A stretch of DNA of 40,664 bases from an uncultured Sphingopyxis sp. (GTDB lineage: Bacteria; Pseudomonadota; Alphaproteobacteria; Sphingomonadales; Sphingomonadaceae). Below, in pieces: positions 27,025 to 35,083 of this stretch; positions within the stretch are counted from its first letter, which is position 1, and every line of letters begins with the position of its first letter. The stretch lies in the NCBI GenBank assembly GCA_937957805.1, contig CALFXW010000015.1, forward strand, positions 1 to 40,664. The letters are read 5' to 3'. A program made the position numbers and the translations under genes. The notes beneath the pieces were generated by a model. That model was not told where the DNA came from. It ran no database searches and saw only the letters and a program-made list of their open reading frames with translations.

Positions 27025-28272
27025 CTATTTGGAGGGAATGTTTTTAGATGCGGTACGTCGCCACGGCCAGCGCATACCGCCGCCGCCCGATTTCAATACG
27101 CCGATACGAAAGAGTTTTTCGGAAATGCGGATGGTGAGCAGCACCCAGAGCATTTGCCAGCCAAGCGCCAATATATGCGGCCACAGCGCCGCGTCATTGG
27201 CCGCGCGCGCCGCCATGGCAAAGGGGGATGACCAGGGCAAAATCTCCGCAATCATCGCCACCTTGGACCCGGGCAGATTGGCCGCCGCGCTGGATAGCGA
27301 AAACATGCCGACCTGAAATAGGGTGATGGGGAGCGACAGCATCTGAATCTCCCGTACAGTGGATGCTTGCGCTCCGACACCCAGAAACACGGCGCCGAGC
27401 AGCAGGAATGCCGCGATGAAATAGGCGAGCACCAGCAACAGGAATATCGGCCACCCAACCGCCGGGCCGGTCGCCAGTTCGGCCATTGCCGCCCCGCCGC
27501 CCGCACCGCCCCCAGCGCTTAAGCCCAGCGCCATCGATGCAAGCGTCAGCAAGCCCAGCCAAAAGCCGATGAAGAGCAGCGCCACTGCCAACATGCCGAA
27601 TAATTTGCCGAGAAATATGCTGCGCAACGGGGCGGCGGCGGCCAAAATTTCGATAACTTTATTGCCCTTTTCCTCGGCCAACATGCCGACGGTTTGCCCG
27701 CCGAGCAGCAAGGTGAGCAAAAACAGGCCAAAAACTGCGCCATAACCAATGGCAGATTTGCCCGCCCGGCTGCCGCCCTTTGCCCCGCCAAGTGGTTCGA
27801 TGACAGGGCGGCTGACCGGTTCACGCGCCGCCCCCGCCACGCCTTCGCGCGCCACAGCCTCTGCCAAAGCGGCCAGATAACGCCCAGAATCCTTTTGCCG
27901 TTCGCTGATTTTGGGGGCCGCTGCATTGCCCGTGACGATGGCGCGGACATTGGCATCAGCAGCAAATCGCGCAAAATCACCGGGCAAAGGCGCGCCCGTC
28001 TGCGGCAATATCTCCACCCTTGGCGCACGGGTAATTTCACGTAAGCGCAAATCGGCACCGCGATATGCCGCCGCTTCGTCCGCCGGCACCATTGCCACCA
28101 ATTTTTCACTGGCATCGGCGTTGGCGGCCATGATCGATGCGCTACCCCCGCCAACAAGGCCCAGCACAACCATGAACAGGGGCGCGAACAGAAAGAGGAG
28201 GAAGGTCGGCGTGAAAACAATGGCGACAAAATCACGCCGCGCCACCACCCACATCGAACGCCAGCCGCTCAT
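27025..28272 (-). CDS. ABC-2 type transporter permease (NatB-like)
   Basis: 415 aa. The topology is that of NatB/ABC-2 exporters: one N-terminal membrane segment (about residues 18-42), a large extracytoplasmic region (about 45-175), then a block of hydrophobic segments (about 178-375) including GLFLLTLLLGGQTVGMLAEEKGNKVIEIL, a family hallmark. The start ATG overlaps the stop of the ATPase gene by 4 bp (ATGA). The exported substrate is unknown. Confidence 0.88.
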   Translation of the reverse strand: MSGWRSMWVVARRDFVAIVFTPTFLLFLFAPLFMVVLGLVGGGSASIMAANADASEKLVAMVPADEAAAYRGADLRLREITRAPRVEILPQTGAPLPGDFARFAADANVRAIVTGNAAAPKISERQKDSGRYLAALAEAVAREGVAGAAREPVSRPVIEPLGGAKGGSRAGKSAIGYGAVFGLFLLTLLLGGQTVGMLAEEKGNKVIEILAAAAPLRSIFLGKLFGMLAVALLFIGFWLGLLTLASMALGLSAGGGAGGGAAMAELATGPAVGWPIFLLLVLAYFIAAFLLLGAVFLGVGAQASTVREIQMLSLPITLFQVGMFSLSSAAANLPGSKVAMIAEILPWSSPFAMAARAANDAALWPHILALGWQMLWVLLTIRISEKLFRIGVLKSGGGGMRWPWRRTASKNIPSK

Positions 28273-29210
28273 TCGACTTCCTCCACAATCCGGCCATCCC
28301 CTAGAGAACCGACAATATGGACAAAGGCATCGTGCAGTGATGGCCGGTCAATGGCCAATCCCTCCACCCCGAAATGGCCGGCAACCAGCGCCGCAAGCAG
28401 GGGTTCTACCCCATCATCGCTGAGCGCAAAGCGCCATTCCCCGCCATGTTCCACTGCATCGGCAGGCAGCATCGCGGCAATTTCCGCCGCCGCGCCGCCG
28501 CGCGGGCGGTACCGGACGCGCAGGGGCAACTTGGCCCGCGCATCGGCAACGCTGCCCATAAATTGCCGTTCGCCCGCTGCGATAATCGCAATTTCATCGC
28601 ACAATCGTTCGGCATGACCCATGACATGGGTGGAAAGAATGATCGTCGCACCCGCCGCGCGCTGCGCCAATATCAATTCTTCCAGCCGTTGCTGGTTTAC
28701 AGGGTCGAGCCCGGAAAATGGTTCGTCGAGGAAGATGAGTTCGGGGTCGTGCACCAGCGCGCCCACCAATTGCACCAATTGCGCCATCCCCTTGGACAGG
28801 CGGCGAATTTTCTGTCCCGCAGCATCGGCCAGCCCGACCATGGGCAGGCGTTCATCGGCGCGCCGCCGCCCCTCTGCCCAGGGGAGGCCGCGCAGCGCGC
28901 CCATGAAGGCGACCGCATCACGCGCGCGCATGCCAGGGTAAAGCCCGCGTTCTTCGGGCAAATATCCGATTCGGGCTGCCACCTTGCGCGTATCCGACTG
29001 GCCCAACAGGCGGCGTTCGCCCTTGTCGGGGTCGATTACCCCCAATAGCATGCGCAATGTTGTTGTCTTGCCCGCGCCATTGGGGCCGAGCAGCCCGAAA
29101 ATCTGGCCCTTGGCAACGCGCAGCGACACATCGCGCACCGCCTGATAGCTGCCGAAATTTTTGTGAAGCCCCTGGGCTTCGAGGACGATTTCCTGCGCCA
29201 AACCGGTCAA
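28269..29210 (-). CDS. ABC transporter ATP-binding protein (NatA-like)
   Basis: 313 aa. Walker A GPNGAGKT is at 42-49, signature LSKGM at 138-142 (a variant of LSGGQ common in this family), Walker B LIFLDEP at 158-164 and the H-loop His195 in STHVM. A C-terminal extension of about 90 residues is normal for NatA/CcmA-like exporters. The start appears to be TTG at 29210, forming a TTGA overlap with the prs stop; no ATG or GTG lies nearby. It drives the permease encoded next. Confidence 0.92.
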   Translation of the reverse strand: MTGLAQEIVLEAQGLHKNFGSYQAVRDVSLRVAKGQIFGLLGPNGAGKTTTLRMLLGVIDPDKGERRLLGQSDTRKVAARIGYLPEERGLYPGMRARDAVAFMGALRGLPWAEGRRRADERLPMVGLADAAGQKIRRLSKGMAQLVQLVGALVHDPELIFLDEPFSGLDPVNQQRLEELILAQRAAGATIILSTHVMGHAERLCDEIAIIAAGERQFMGSVADARAKLPLRVRYRPRGGAAAEIAAMLPADAVEHGGEWRFALSDDGVEPLLAALVAGHFGVEGLAIDRPSLHDAFVHIVGSLGDGRIVEEVE

Positions 29211-30142
29211 TCGAACAGGCTCGATACCGATGTTTCATCGGCGATACGGCGGATTGCCTCCCCCAACAGGGGGGCGACCGGCAAATATCGTATCTTGTCG
29301 CAAAACTCCGCTGCCGCCGACGCTTCGATCGTGTCGGTGATGACCATTTTGCGCAAGCTACTGTTCGAAATACGTTCGACCGCCTGCCCCGACAAAACGC
29401 CATGGCTGATATAGGCAACGACGTCCGACGCGCCTGCCGCTTTTAACGCATCCGCCGCATTGCACAAAGTGCCCGCGCTGTCGGCAATATCGTCAATCAA
29501 GATGCAGAAACGGTCTTTGACATCGCCGATGATGTTCATCACCTCCGACACGCCGGCGCGTTCGCGGCGCTTGTCCACAATGGCGAGCGGCGCATCATCG
29601 AGCCTTTTGGCCAATGCCCGCGCACGCACCACCCCGCCGACGTCGGGCGAGACAACAGTCATATTTTTTTCCGCATGGCGCGCCAGAATGTCCGCGCTCA
29701 TCACCGGCGCGGCATAAAGATTGTCGGTTGGTATATCGAAAAAGCCCTGAATCTGCCCGGCGTGTAAATCAATGGTCAGCACTCTGTCCGCGCCTGCCGT
29801 GGTAATCAGGTTGGCGACCAGCTTGGCCGAAATCGGCGTGCGCGGGCCGGGTTTTCTGTCCTGCCGGGCATAGCCGAAATAGGGCATGACAGCGGTGATG
29901 CGCGCCGCCGACGCGCGGCGCAGCGCGTCAATCATGATCAGCAATTCCATCAGATTGTCATTGACCGGATGGCTGGTCGACTGGATGACGAACACATCCT
30001 CCCCGCGCACATTTTCCAGCACTTCAACGAAAATCTCGTCATCGGCAAAGCGCCGGACGCTCGCCTCTGTCAACGGCACCGACAGATATTGGGCGACCGC
30101 CTGCGCTAATGGCAGATTGCTGTTGCCTGCGATAATTTTCAT
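29207..30142 (-). CDS. prs: Ribose-phosphate pyrophosphokinase
   Basis: Makes PRPP from ribose 5-phosphate and ATP for purine, pyrimidine, NAD, His and Trp synthesis. At 311 aa it has the usual length. Motifs include FGYARQDRKPGPRTPISAK (flexible ATP-binding loop), TIDLHAGQIQGFFDIP, PDVGGVVRA and the PRPP loop VCILIDDIADSAGTL-type segment near residue 220. It is divergent from nadE, another PRPP-linked NAD-pathway gene, with 157 bp between starts, and coupled to the ABC genes by a 4-bp overlap. Confidence 0.97.
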   Translation of the reverse strand: MKIIAGNSNLPLAQAVAQYLSVPLTEASVRRFADDEIFVEVLENVRGEDVFVIQSTSHPVNDNLMELLIMIDALRRASAARITAVMPYFGYARQDRKPGPRTPISAKLVANLITTAGADRVLTIDLHAGQIQGFFDIPTDNLYAAPVMSADILARHAEKNMTVVSPDVGGVVRARALAKRLDDAPLAIVDKRRERAGVSEVMNIIGDVKDRFCILIDDIADSAGTLCNAADALKAAGASDVVAYISHGVLSGQAVERISNSSLRKMVITDTIEASAAAEFCDKIRYLPVAPLLGEAIRRIADETSVSSLFD

Positions 30143-30299
30143 GGGTGCGCCCGTTCAAAATTCTGAAGGTTGAATTGCGCCTTTACCCATGTGCGGGGCA
30201 GAGGAAAAGGGGGCGCACCATTGCTGCGGTGGAAATTTGGACTAACGTTGATGCGTGCTGGCCGTTGCATCACCGGCCCACTGCCCCTAACCCGCCTCC

Positions 30300-31964
30300 A
30301 TGAAAAACAGCCTCCACATCGTCATGGCACAGACCAGCCAGCGCGTCGGTGACCTTGCCGCCAATATGGCGACGATGCGCGCGGTGCGCGCGCGCCACAT
30401 GGGTGCCGACCTCATCCTCTATCCCGAATTGCAGTTGATCGGTTACCCACCCGAAGATTTGGTGCTGAAACCCGCATTGGCGGCGCGCGCGGCCAAAATG
30501 CTGGATGAATTGGCAGCGGATACCGCAGATGGCGGCCCCGCGATGCTGGTTGGCAGCGTTGAACGCGACGATGACGGGCAACTTTACAACATCATCGTCC
30601 TGCTCGACCAAGGCCAAGTGGTCGCGCGGCGGCGCAAGCATGAACTACCCAATTACGGCACGTTTGATGAAAAGCGCGTCTTTGCCGCCGGGCCATTGCC
30701 CGAACCCGTGCTGTGGCGTGGCATATCCATCGGCCTTCCGATTTGTGAGGATGGCTGGCTGCCCCACGTCTGCCGCCATCTGGCAGATGCGGGCGCGCAA
30801 TTGCTGATCAGCGTCAACGGCAGCCCCTATGAAATTGACAAGGATGACCGCCGCCTGACCCAGGTTTTTGCCGCGCGGGTTGCCGAAACCGGCCTGCCGC
30901 TCATTTTCCTCAACCGCGTCGGCGGGCAGGATGAACTGGTTTTTGACGGTTGCTCGTTCATACTCAACGCCGATGGGTCAACCGCGCATCGACTGCCCGA
31001 TTGGCAGGAGGTGGAGGTGGCGAGCCATTGGACACATAATGCCGACGGCCGCTGGCATTGCGCGCCGGGCGCATTGGCCCGATGGGATGCGCACCCCGCC
31101 GACCTTTATACCGCAATGGTTGTGGCTCTGCGTGATTATGTCGATACCAACGGCTTTCCGGGCGTCGTTCTGGGCATGTCGGGGGGTATTGACAGCGCGA
31201 TTTGCGCCGCCATCGCCGCCGATGCGCTGGGGCACGAGCGCGTTTGGTGCGTCATGCTGCCTAGCCGATTCACCAGCGACTCCAGCCTCTCCGACGCAGC
31301 TGCCGCCGCGCAAATGATTGGGTGTCGGCATGATATCATCCCGATTAACCCGGCGGTTGCAGCGTTTGACGAAATGCTGGCGGGCAGCTTTGCCGACCGC
31401 GACGTCGATATCGCTGAGGAAAATGTCCAGTCGCGCATTCGCGGGGTCACGTTGATGGCGCTGTCGAACAAATTTGGCCATATGTTGCTCACCACCGGCA
31501 ACAAGAGCGAAATGAGCGTTGGCTATGCCACCATTTATGGCGACATGGCGGGCGGCTATAACCCGTTAAAAGACGCCTATAAGACCAGCGTCTTTGCGCT
31601 CGCCCGCTGGCGCAACGCGCATGTCCCGCGCCTGTCCAAAAACCCGGTTTTCCCCATCATGCCCGATGCCATCATCACCAAACCGCCAAGCGCCGAACTG
31701 CGCCCCGACCAAAAGGATGAGGACAGTCTGCCCCCCTATGCCGAACTCGACCTGATGCTGCACGGCTTTATTGAGGAGGATTTGAGCGTCGATGATATTG
31801 TCGCGCGCCATGGTTTCGACCGCAATGTTGTCGCGCGGATCGAACGGTTGATTGCAATTGCCGAATATAAGCGCCGTCAAGCTCCGCCGGGGGTCAAATT
31901 GTCGCGTCGCAATTTTGGCCGCGACCGGCGCTATCCCATCACCCATGGGTTTCGCACGGCCTGA
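30300..31964 (+). CDS. nadE: Glutamine-dependent NAD+ synthetase
   Basis: Two-domain enzyme, 554 aa, that amidates nicotinic acid adenine dinucleotide to NAD+. The N-terminal nitrilase-type glutaminase has the catalytic triad E43 (YPELQLIGYPPEDL), K113 (RRKHELPNYGTFDE) and C149 (LPICEDGW). The C-terminal synthetase has the pyrophosphatase loop SGGIDS at 294-299 and TTGNKSEMSVGYATIYGDMAGG-type sequence near residue 400. Hydrolysing Gln internally means no separate amidotransferase is needed. Confidence 0.97.
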   Translation: MKNSLHIVMAQTSQRVGDLAANMATMRAVRARHMGADLILYPELQLIGYPPEDLVLKPALAARAAKMLDELAADTADGGPAMLVGSVERDDDGQLYNIIVLLDQGQVVARRRKHELPNYGTFDEKRVFAAGPLPEPVLWRGISIGLPICEDGWLPHVCRHLADAGAQLLISVNGSPYEIDKDDRRLTQVFAARVAETGLPLIFLNRVGGQDELVFDGCSFILNADGSTAHRLPDWQEVEVASHWTHNADGRWHCAPGALARWDAHPADLYTAMVVALRDYVDTNGFPGVVLGMSGGIDSAICAAIAADALGHERVWCVMLPSRFTSDSSLSDAAAAAQMIGCRHDIIPINPAVAAFDEMLAGSFADRDVDIAEENVQSRIRGVTLMALSNKFGHMLLTTGNKSEMSVGYATIYGDMAGGYNPLKDAYKTSVFALARWRNAHVPRLSKNPVFPIMPDAIITKPPSAELRPDQKDEDSLPPYAELDLMLHGFIEEDLSVDDIVARHGFDRNVVARIERLIAIAEYKRRQAPPGVKLSRRNFGRDRRYPITHGFRTA

Positions 31965-31969
31965 TTTGC

Positions 31970-32291
31970 CACGCACAGCGGCCTTCGGGCGCGCCGCCTT
32001 GGTCGCATCTGGAATGTCAGGCTGATGTTCGAGCCACCAGAACAGCCGCCCCCGCCCGATGATGGTCACCAAAATCGGAATGCCGCCCCGGCAAATCAGC
32101 GGCGTGTTCGCGCTGGCGGCCAGCATCGCAGCGATGACCACCGCAATCATCGTCATATGGAGGAGCGGCACCTGTGCCTGCAAACGCGCGTGGCGCAACA
32201 AATCCGCCTCTGCAGCAATTTCTCGGAACCGGCGGTAAAGCAGCGACAAAATTGCCCAACAGCCATTTTTCCCGCTATAGGCGCGCGCCAT
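31970..32291 (-). pseudogene. Possible remnant of a membrane signalling-protein N-terminus
   Basis: The 325-bp interval between nadE and gltX contains a minus-strand reading frame from ATG 32291. It begins MARAYSGKNGCWAILSLLYR and continues with an amphipathic helix, then two hydrophobic stretches (MTMIAVVIAAMLAASA and GGIPILVTIIGRG) before running into the nadE 3' end without its own stop. The layout resembles the N-terminus of sphingomonad GGDEF/EAL regulators, but no catalytic domain follows. It may be a degraded fragment or a chance open frame; I cannot verify this without a search. Confidence 0.3.
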
Positions 32292-33630
32292 GGCCATTAT
32301 CACGCGTTTCGCCCCATCCCCCACCGGCCGGCTGCATGTCGGCAATTTGCGCCAAGCCATCCATAATTGGCTGTTCGCGCGCCGCCATGGCGGACAATTT
32401 TGGCTGCGCATCGATGACACCGACGCAGCACGCTCGCGCGAGGAATATGTCGATGCGATCCACGCCGACCTCGGCTGGCTCGGCCTCGCACCCGATGGGG
32501 TAGAGCGGCAATCAGCGCGGATGACGAGGTATCAGTCGGTCTTTGACCAACTGGTTGCATCGGGGCACCTCTACCCCTGTTATGAAAGCGCGGAGGAACT
32601 GGATATTCGGCGCAAAATCCTCCTCTCCCGTTCGCTCCCACCCGTCTATGAACGCACATCGCTTATGCTCAGCGCGGATGAACGCGCCGCCAAAGAGGCG
32701 TCGGGCATTTCCCCTCACTGGCGTTTCAAGCTCAACCATGATGCGCCGATCATCTGGGACGATGCGGTGCGCGGCGAACAGAAATTTGACCCCGCCCGCT
32801 TGTCCGACCCTGTCGTCCGCCGCGCCGATGGGTCATGGCTCTACCTCCTCCCCAGCGTCATCGACGATGCGGATATGCAGGTCAGCCACGTCATTCGCGG
32901 CGAAGACCATGTGTCGAACACGGCGAGCCAGTTGCAGATGTTTGTCGCCATTGGTGCCGCAACCCCCGGCTTTGCCCACACCGCGCTGTTGACGGGGGCG
33001 GAGGGGAAATTGTCCAAACGACTCGGTGCTTTGGGCTGCGATGCATTTCGCGAAAGCGGCATTGAACCTGAAGCGCTGTTTGCAATGCTTGCGCGGCTTG
33101 GCACCGCCGACCCGGTCGAACCGCTGATTGACCGCACACCGCTGATCGCCAGTTTTGATTTCGCCCGCTTTGGCCGTGCGCCCGCGCGCTTTGATATGGC
33201 AGAGCTGGAGGGGCTGAACGCCCGCATCGTTCACCAATTTGACCATGAACATGTTGCCGTGCGCTTACCCTGTGGGATGGACGCAGCGGCGTGGAACGCC
33301 ATTCGCCCCAATGTCGCGCATGTTGCAGAGGCGGCGGATTGGTGGGCGGTGGTCGAAGGGCCAATTGCCGGCGACGGTGTGGAGGCCGAGGATAAGCAAT
33401 TTTGCGCGGATGCAGCACAATTGGCCGCGCAAATCGACTGGGGTAGCGACCCATGGCATGCGCTGACCGATGGATTAAAGGCGACAAGCGGGCGCAAGGG
33501 GCGCGCGCTGTTCCTGCCGCTGCGCCGCGCCCTGACCGGGCGTGACCATGGGCCGGACATGGCCGCATTACTGCCGCTGATCGGCCAGCCCCGCGCGGTG
33601 GAACGCTTGCGGGTCGCTGCGAGCGGGTGA
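32290..33630 (+). CDS. gltX: Glutamyl-tRNA synthetase
   Basis: Class I aminoacyl-tRNA synthetase, 446 aa. The HIGH-type motif is HVGN at residues 16-19 (TRFAPSPTGRLHVGNLR) and the KMSKS-type motif is KLSKR at 240-244. RIDDTDAARSREEY and HVIRGEDHVSNTASQ are typical of GluRS. It is a little shorter than the usual 465-500 aa but retains a C-terminal anticodon-binding region. Many alphaproteobacteria carry two GltX paralogues; this one may be the GltX2 type, which I cannot decide from one copy. The first codons overlap the possible remnant on the other strand. Confidence 0.95.
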   Translation: MAIITRFAPSPTGRLHVGNLRQAIHNWLFARRHGGQFWLRIDDTDAARSREEYVDAIHADLGWLGLAPDGVERQSARMTRYQSVFDQLVASGHLYPCYESAEELDIRRKILLSRSLPPVYERTSLMLSADERAAKEASGISPHWRFKLNHDAPIIWDDAVRGEQKFDPARLSDPVVRRADGSWLYLLPSVIDDADMQVSHVIRGEDHVSNTASQLQMFVAIGAATPGFAHTALLTGAEGKLSKRLGALGCDAFRESGIEPEALFAMLARLGTADPVEPLIDRTPLIASFDFARFGRAPARFDMAELEGLNARIVHQFDHEHVAVRLPCGMDAAAWNAIRPNVAHVAEAADWWAVVEGPIAGDGVEAEDKQFCADAAQLAAQIDWGSDPWHALTDGLKATSGRKGRALFLPLRRALTGRDHGPDMAALLPLIGQPRAVERLRVAASG

Positions 33631-33650
33631 TGGGTTTTTTCCGGTTCGCG

Positions 33651-33671
33651 CCCCCGTGCGCAAGCAGGGGG
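33651..33671. repeat. REP-like palindrome 1
   Basis: CCCCC-G-TGC-GCAA-GCA-GGGGG forms a near-perfect hairpin. It is the first of three related palindromes sharing a GCGCAAGCAG-like core in the 320-bp interval between gltX and the TonB-like gene. Such elements are common extragenic repeats in sphingomonad genomes. Confidence 0.6.
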
Positions 33672-33684
33672 TGCTCACTTTGTG

Positions 33685-33702
33685 CCCCCGCGCAAGCAGG
33701 GG
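33685..33702. repeat. REP-like palindrome 2
   Basis: CCCCCGCGCAAGCAGGGG repeats the first palindrome in the same orientation with its core GCGCAAGCAGGGG unchanged. The two copies are separated by 13 bp. Confidence 0.6.
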
Positions 33703-33736
33703 TTTAGTGGCGAACTTCCTGTCATGGCGCGGCTAG

Positions 33737-33756
33737 GCTCCTGCTTGCGCAGGAGC
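33737..33756. repeat. REP-like palindrome 3
   Basis: GCTCCTGCTTGCGCAGGAGC is a 20-bp palindrome with a single mismatched pair near its centre. Its core CTGCTTGCGC is the reverse complement of the GCGCAAGCAG core of copies 1 and 2, so it lies in inverse orientation. It could act as a transcription stop for gltX. Confidence 0.6.
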
Positions 33757-33807
33757 ACAGGCAAGACTCCTCCTGGATACGCTGAAGCACACACCCATCA
33801 TCATCTT

Positions 33808-33839
33808 CGTTCATATCTCGACTTCGCTCGATATGAACG
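33808..33839. repeat. REP-like inverted repeat 4
   Basis: CGTTCATATC (33808-33817) pairs with GATATGAACG (33830-33839) around a loop containing TCGACTTCGCTCGA-type sequence. It belongs to the same class as the palindromes at the window end (CGTTCGTGTCGAGCGAAG), as both share the TCGAGCGAAGTCGA core on one strand or the other. Confidence 0.6.
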
Positions 33840-33885
33840 GATTGGGGTGGCTTTGCCCTTTCCTCCCTCCCCCGATACGCCCCTC

Positions 33886-33916
33886 TTGACTGAAATGATA
33901 TGTTGTAACATATTAT
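33886..33916 (+). promoter_or_regulatory. Promoter and palindromic operator of the TonB-like gene
   Basis: A -35 hexamer TTGACT (33886-33891) and a -10 hexamer TATTAT (33911-33916) are separated by 19 bp. A perfect inverted repeat ATATGTT-GT-AACATAT (33898-33913) fills the spacer and overlaps the -10, the classic position for a repressor. The core ATGTTGTAACAT is one base from the ATGTTATAACAT pattern I associate with Zur zinc-repressor sites, so metal control is plausible but unproven. Confidence 0.5.
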
Positions 33917-33950
33917 AGATACCCCGCACGAACGGGAAAGGAGAGAGGAT

Positions 33951-34676
33951 ATGGCGATACCCCTATTGATCGCAGCGCAGCGAACCAGTCATCTGGGCTT
34001 TGCACTGCGCGCACCCATGACTGTCCCCAGCGGCTATCAATCGGGCGGTGGTCATCGCGGCGCGTCGGCTGGTCTGGCGCTTGGGCTGACCGGATTGATG
34101 CTGGCCGGCTTGGCGAGCGCATTGGTGGTGCCCGATGTTTTCATCCGCCGTGCCGATCCGACATTGGTGCATAATGTCCCGGCGCAGCCGGAACCCCAGC
34201 GAACACCGCCCCCGCCGACCGCAGCAACGCCGACATTGGTTGATACACCCCAAACCACTCCGCCGCCGACCAATTTGCCACCGCTGGTTGACAATTTCCC
34301 TTATACACTGCCCCCGCCGATTGGCACCGGCGACCCCGGTCCATTAATTGTTCGCCCCGCCGATCCACCGCCGGTCATCCGTGATCCGGTGTTGACAGGG
34401 GCCAGTCGCGACCCGCGCTTTGCCGGTGGCTTTCAGCCGCCCTATCCCGCCGCGCGCCAGCGCGAGGGGGCGCAGGGGAACTGCCGTGTGTCGGTCAGCA
34501 TCAACGCGTCGGGCCGGGTCAGTGCGGTGCGCGCGGTTGATTGTCCCGATGACGCCTTTTTCCGCGCGACCGAACGTCAAGCGATGCGCCACTGGCGTTT
34601 TCGCCCCGCCACGCGCGACGGGGTGGCGGTGGAAACGACCATCGAGCAAAATGTCCGTTTTCAATTGGTGGAATGA
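33951..34676 (+). CDS. TonB family energy transducer
   Basis: 241 aa. A single N-terminal membrane anchor (about residues 41-61) is followed by a Pro/Thr-rich periplasm-spanning region (about 75-145) and a C-terminal TonB domain with GFQPPYPAARQREGAQGNCRV, INASGRVSAVRAV, RQAMRHWRFRPATRDG and a final strand FQLVE. It would couple the proton motive force, via ExbB/ExbD not found here, to outer-membrane receptors such as the one 1.5 kb downstream. The ATG is preceded by AAAGGAGAGAGG. Confidence 0.9.
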   Translation: MAIPLLIAAQRTSHLGFALRAPMTVPSGYQSGGGHRGASAGLALGLTGLMLAGLASALVVPDVFIRRADPTLVHNVPAQPEPQRTPPPPTAATPTLVDTPQTTPPPTNLPPLVDNFPYTLPPPIGTGDPGPLIVRPADPPPVIRDPVLTGASRDPRFAGGFQPPYPAARQREGAQGNCRVSVSINASGRVSAVRAVDCPDDAFFRATERQAMRHWRFRPATRDGVAVETTIEQNVRFQLVE

Positions 34677-34780
34677 ACGGCGGCATCACCAAATAGCCAG
34701 CAAACCAAGCTATCAAAGACAAGGCACGTCCATGCGCAGGGTGCCCTCACGAGGAGGTCGCCTCAACGACTTTGTTCATA

Positions 34781-34816
34781 GAGCCTGTTTTTATTAGATT
34801 GAATCTAAACAGGCTC
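34781..34816. repeat. Inverted repeat with bulged stem
   Basis: GAGCCTGTTT at the left pairs with AAACAGGCTC at the right, and inside this AGATT pairs with AATCT around a single G; five extra bases (TTATT) on the left arm form a bulge. The 15-bp stem lies after the TonB-like gene and before the convergent RHH gene. It may be a terminator or a dispersed repeat; I cannot tell without looking for other copies. Confidence 0.5.
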
Positions 34817-34847
34817 GAGTTATCCTTGTTTTCTCGACTTCCGAGCC

Positions 34848-34866
34848 GTGAAATGTTCCATTTCAC
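34848..34866. terminator. Hairpin at the 3' end of the RHH gene
   Basis: GTGAAAT-GTTCC-ATTTCAC is a perfect 7-5-7 inverted repeat that includes the stop codon of the minus-strand RHH gene. It may stabilise or end the SPFH-RHH mRNA. No T run follows, so termination is not certain. Confidence 0.4.
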
Positions 34867-35075
34867 TCGAAATCACTCTGGCGGGCTGGCGGGCGTCCCC
34901 GGCGCGGACTTTCGCTGACCGCAACGCGGATGCCGCGCCGCGCCAATGCTTCGCGCAACAGAAATTCAATCTCCCCATTTACCGACCGCATGTCCGCCGC
35001 AGCCGCACGCTCGACCGCTGCATGAAGCGCAGGGTTGAGACGGAGCGGAAAGGGTTTGCGGGGCGGCGGGGACAT
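34863..35075 (-). CDS. Arc-like ribbon-helix-helix DNA-binding protein
   Basis: 70 aa. The fold is readable: a beta strand (KPFPLRL, residues 7-13), helix 1 (PALHAAVERAAAAD) and helix 2 (SVNGEIEFLLREALARRG), matching Arc-family repressors; RSVNGEIEFLLREAL is the dimer-forming part. A basic tail follows (SPRRGRPPARQSDFE). The chosen ATG 35075 lies 8 bp after the SPFH stop; an upstream frame extension reaches into SPFH and is unlikely. It probably autoregulates the SPFH operon through the palindromic promoter at 36005-36041. Confidence 0.82.
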   Translation of the reverse strand: MSPPPRKPFPLRLNPALHAAVERAAAADMRSVNGEIEFLLREALARRGIRVAVSESPRRGRPPARQSDFE

Positions 35076-35083
35076 GGCGCAGT

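Noticed and set aside
33651..33756. Short repeated palindromes as a possible CRISPR array
   Set aside because: Spacers are of unequal and very short length, the copies differ in orientation, and each unit is itself a hairpin; they fit REP-like elements.
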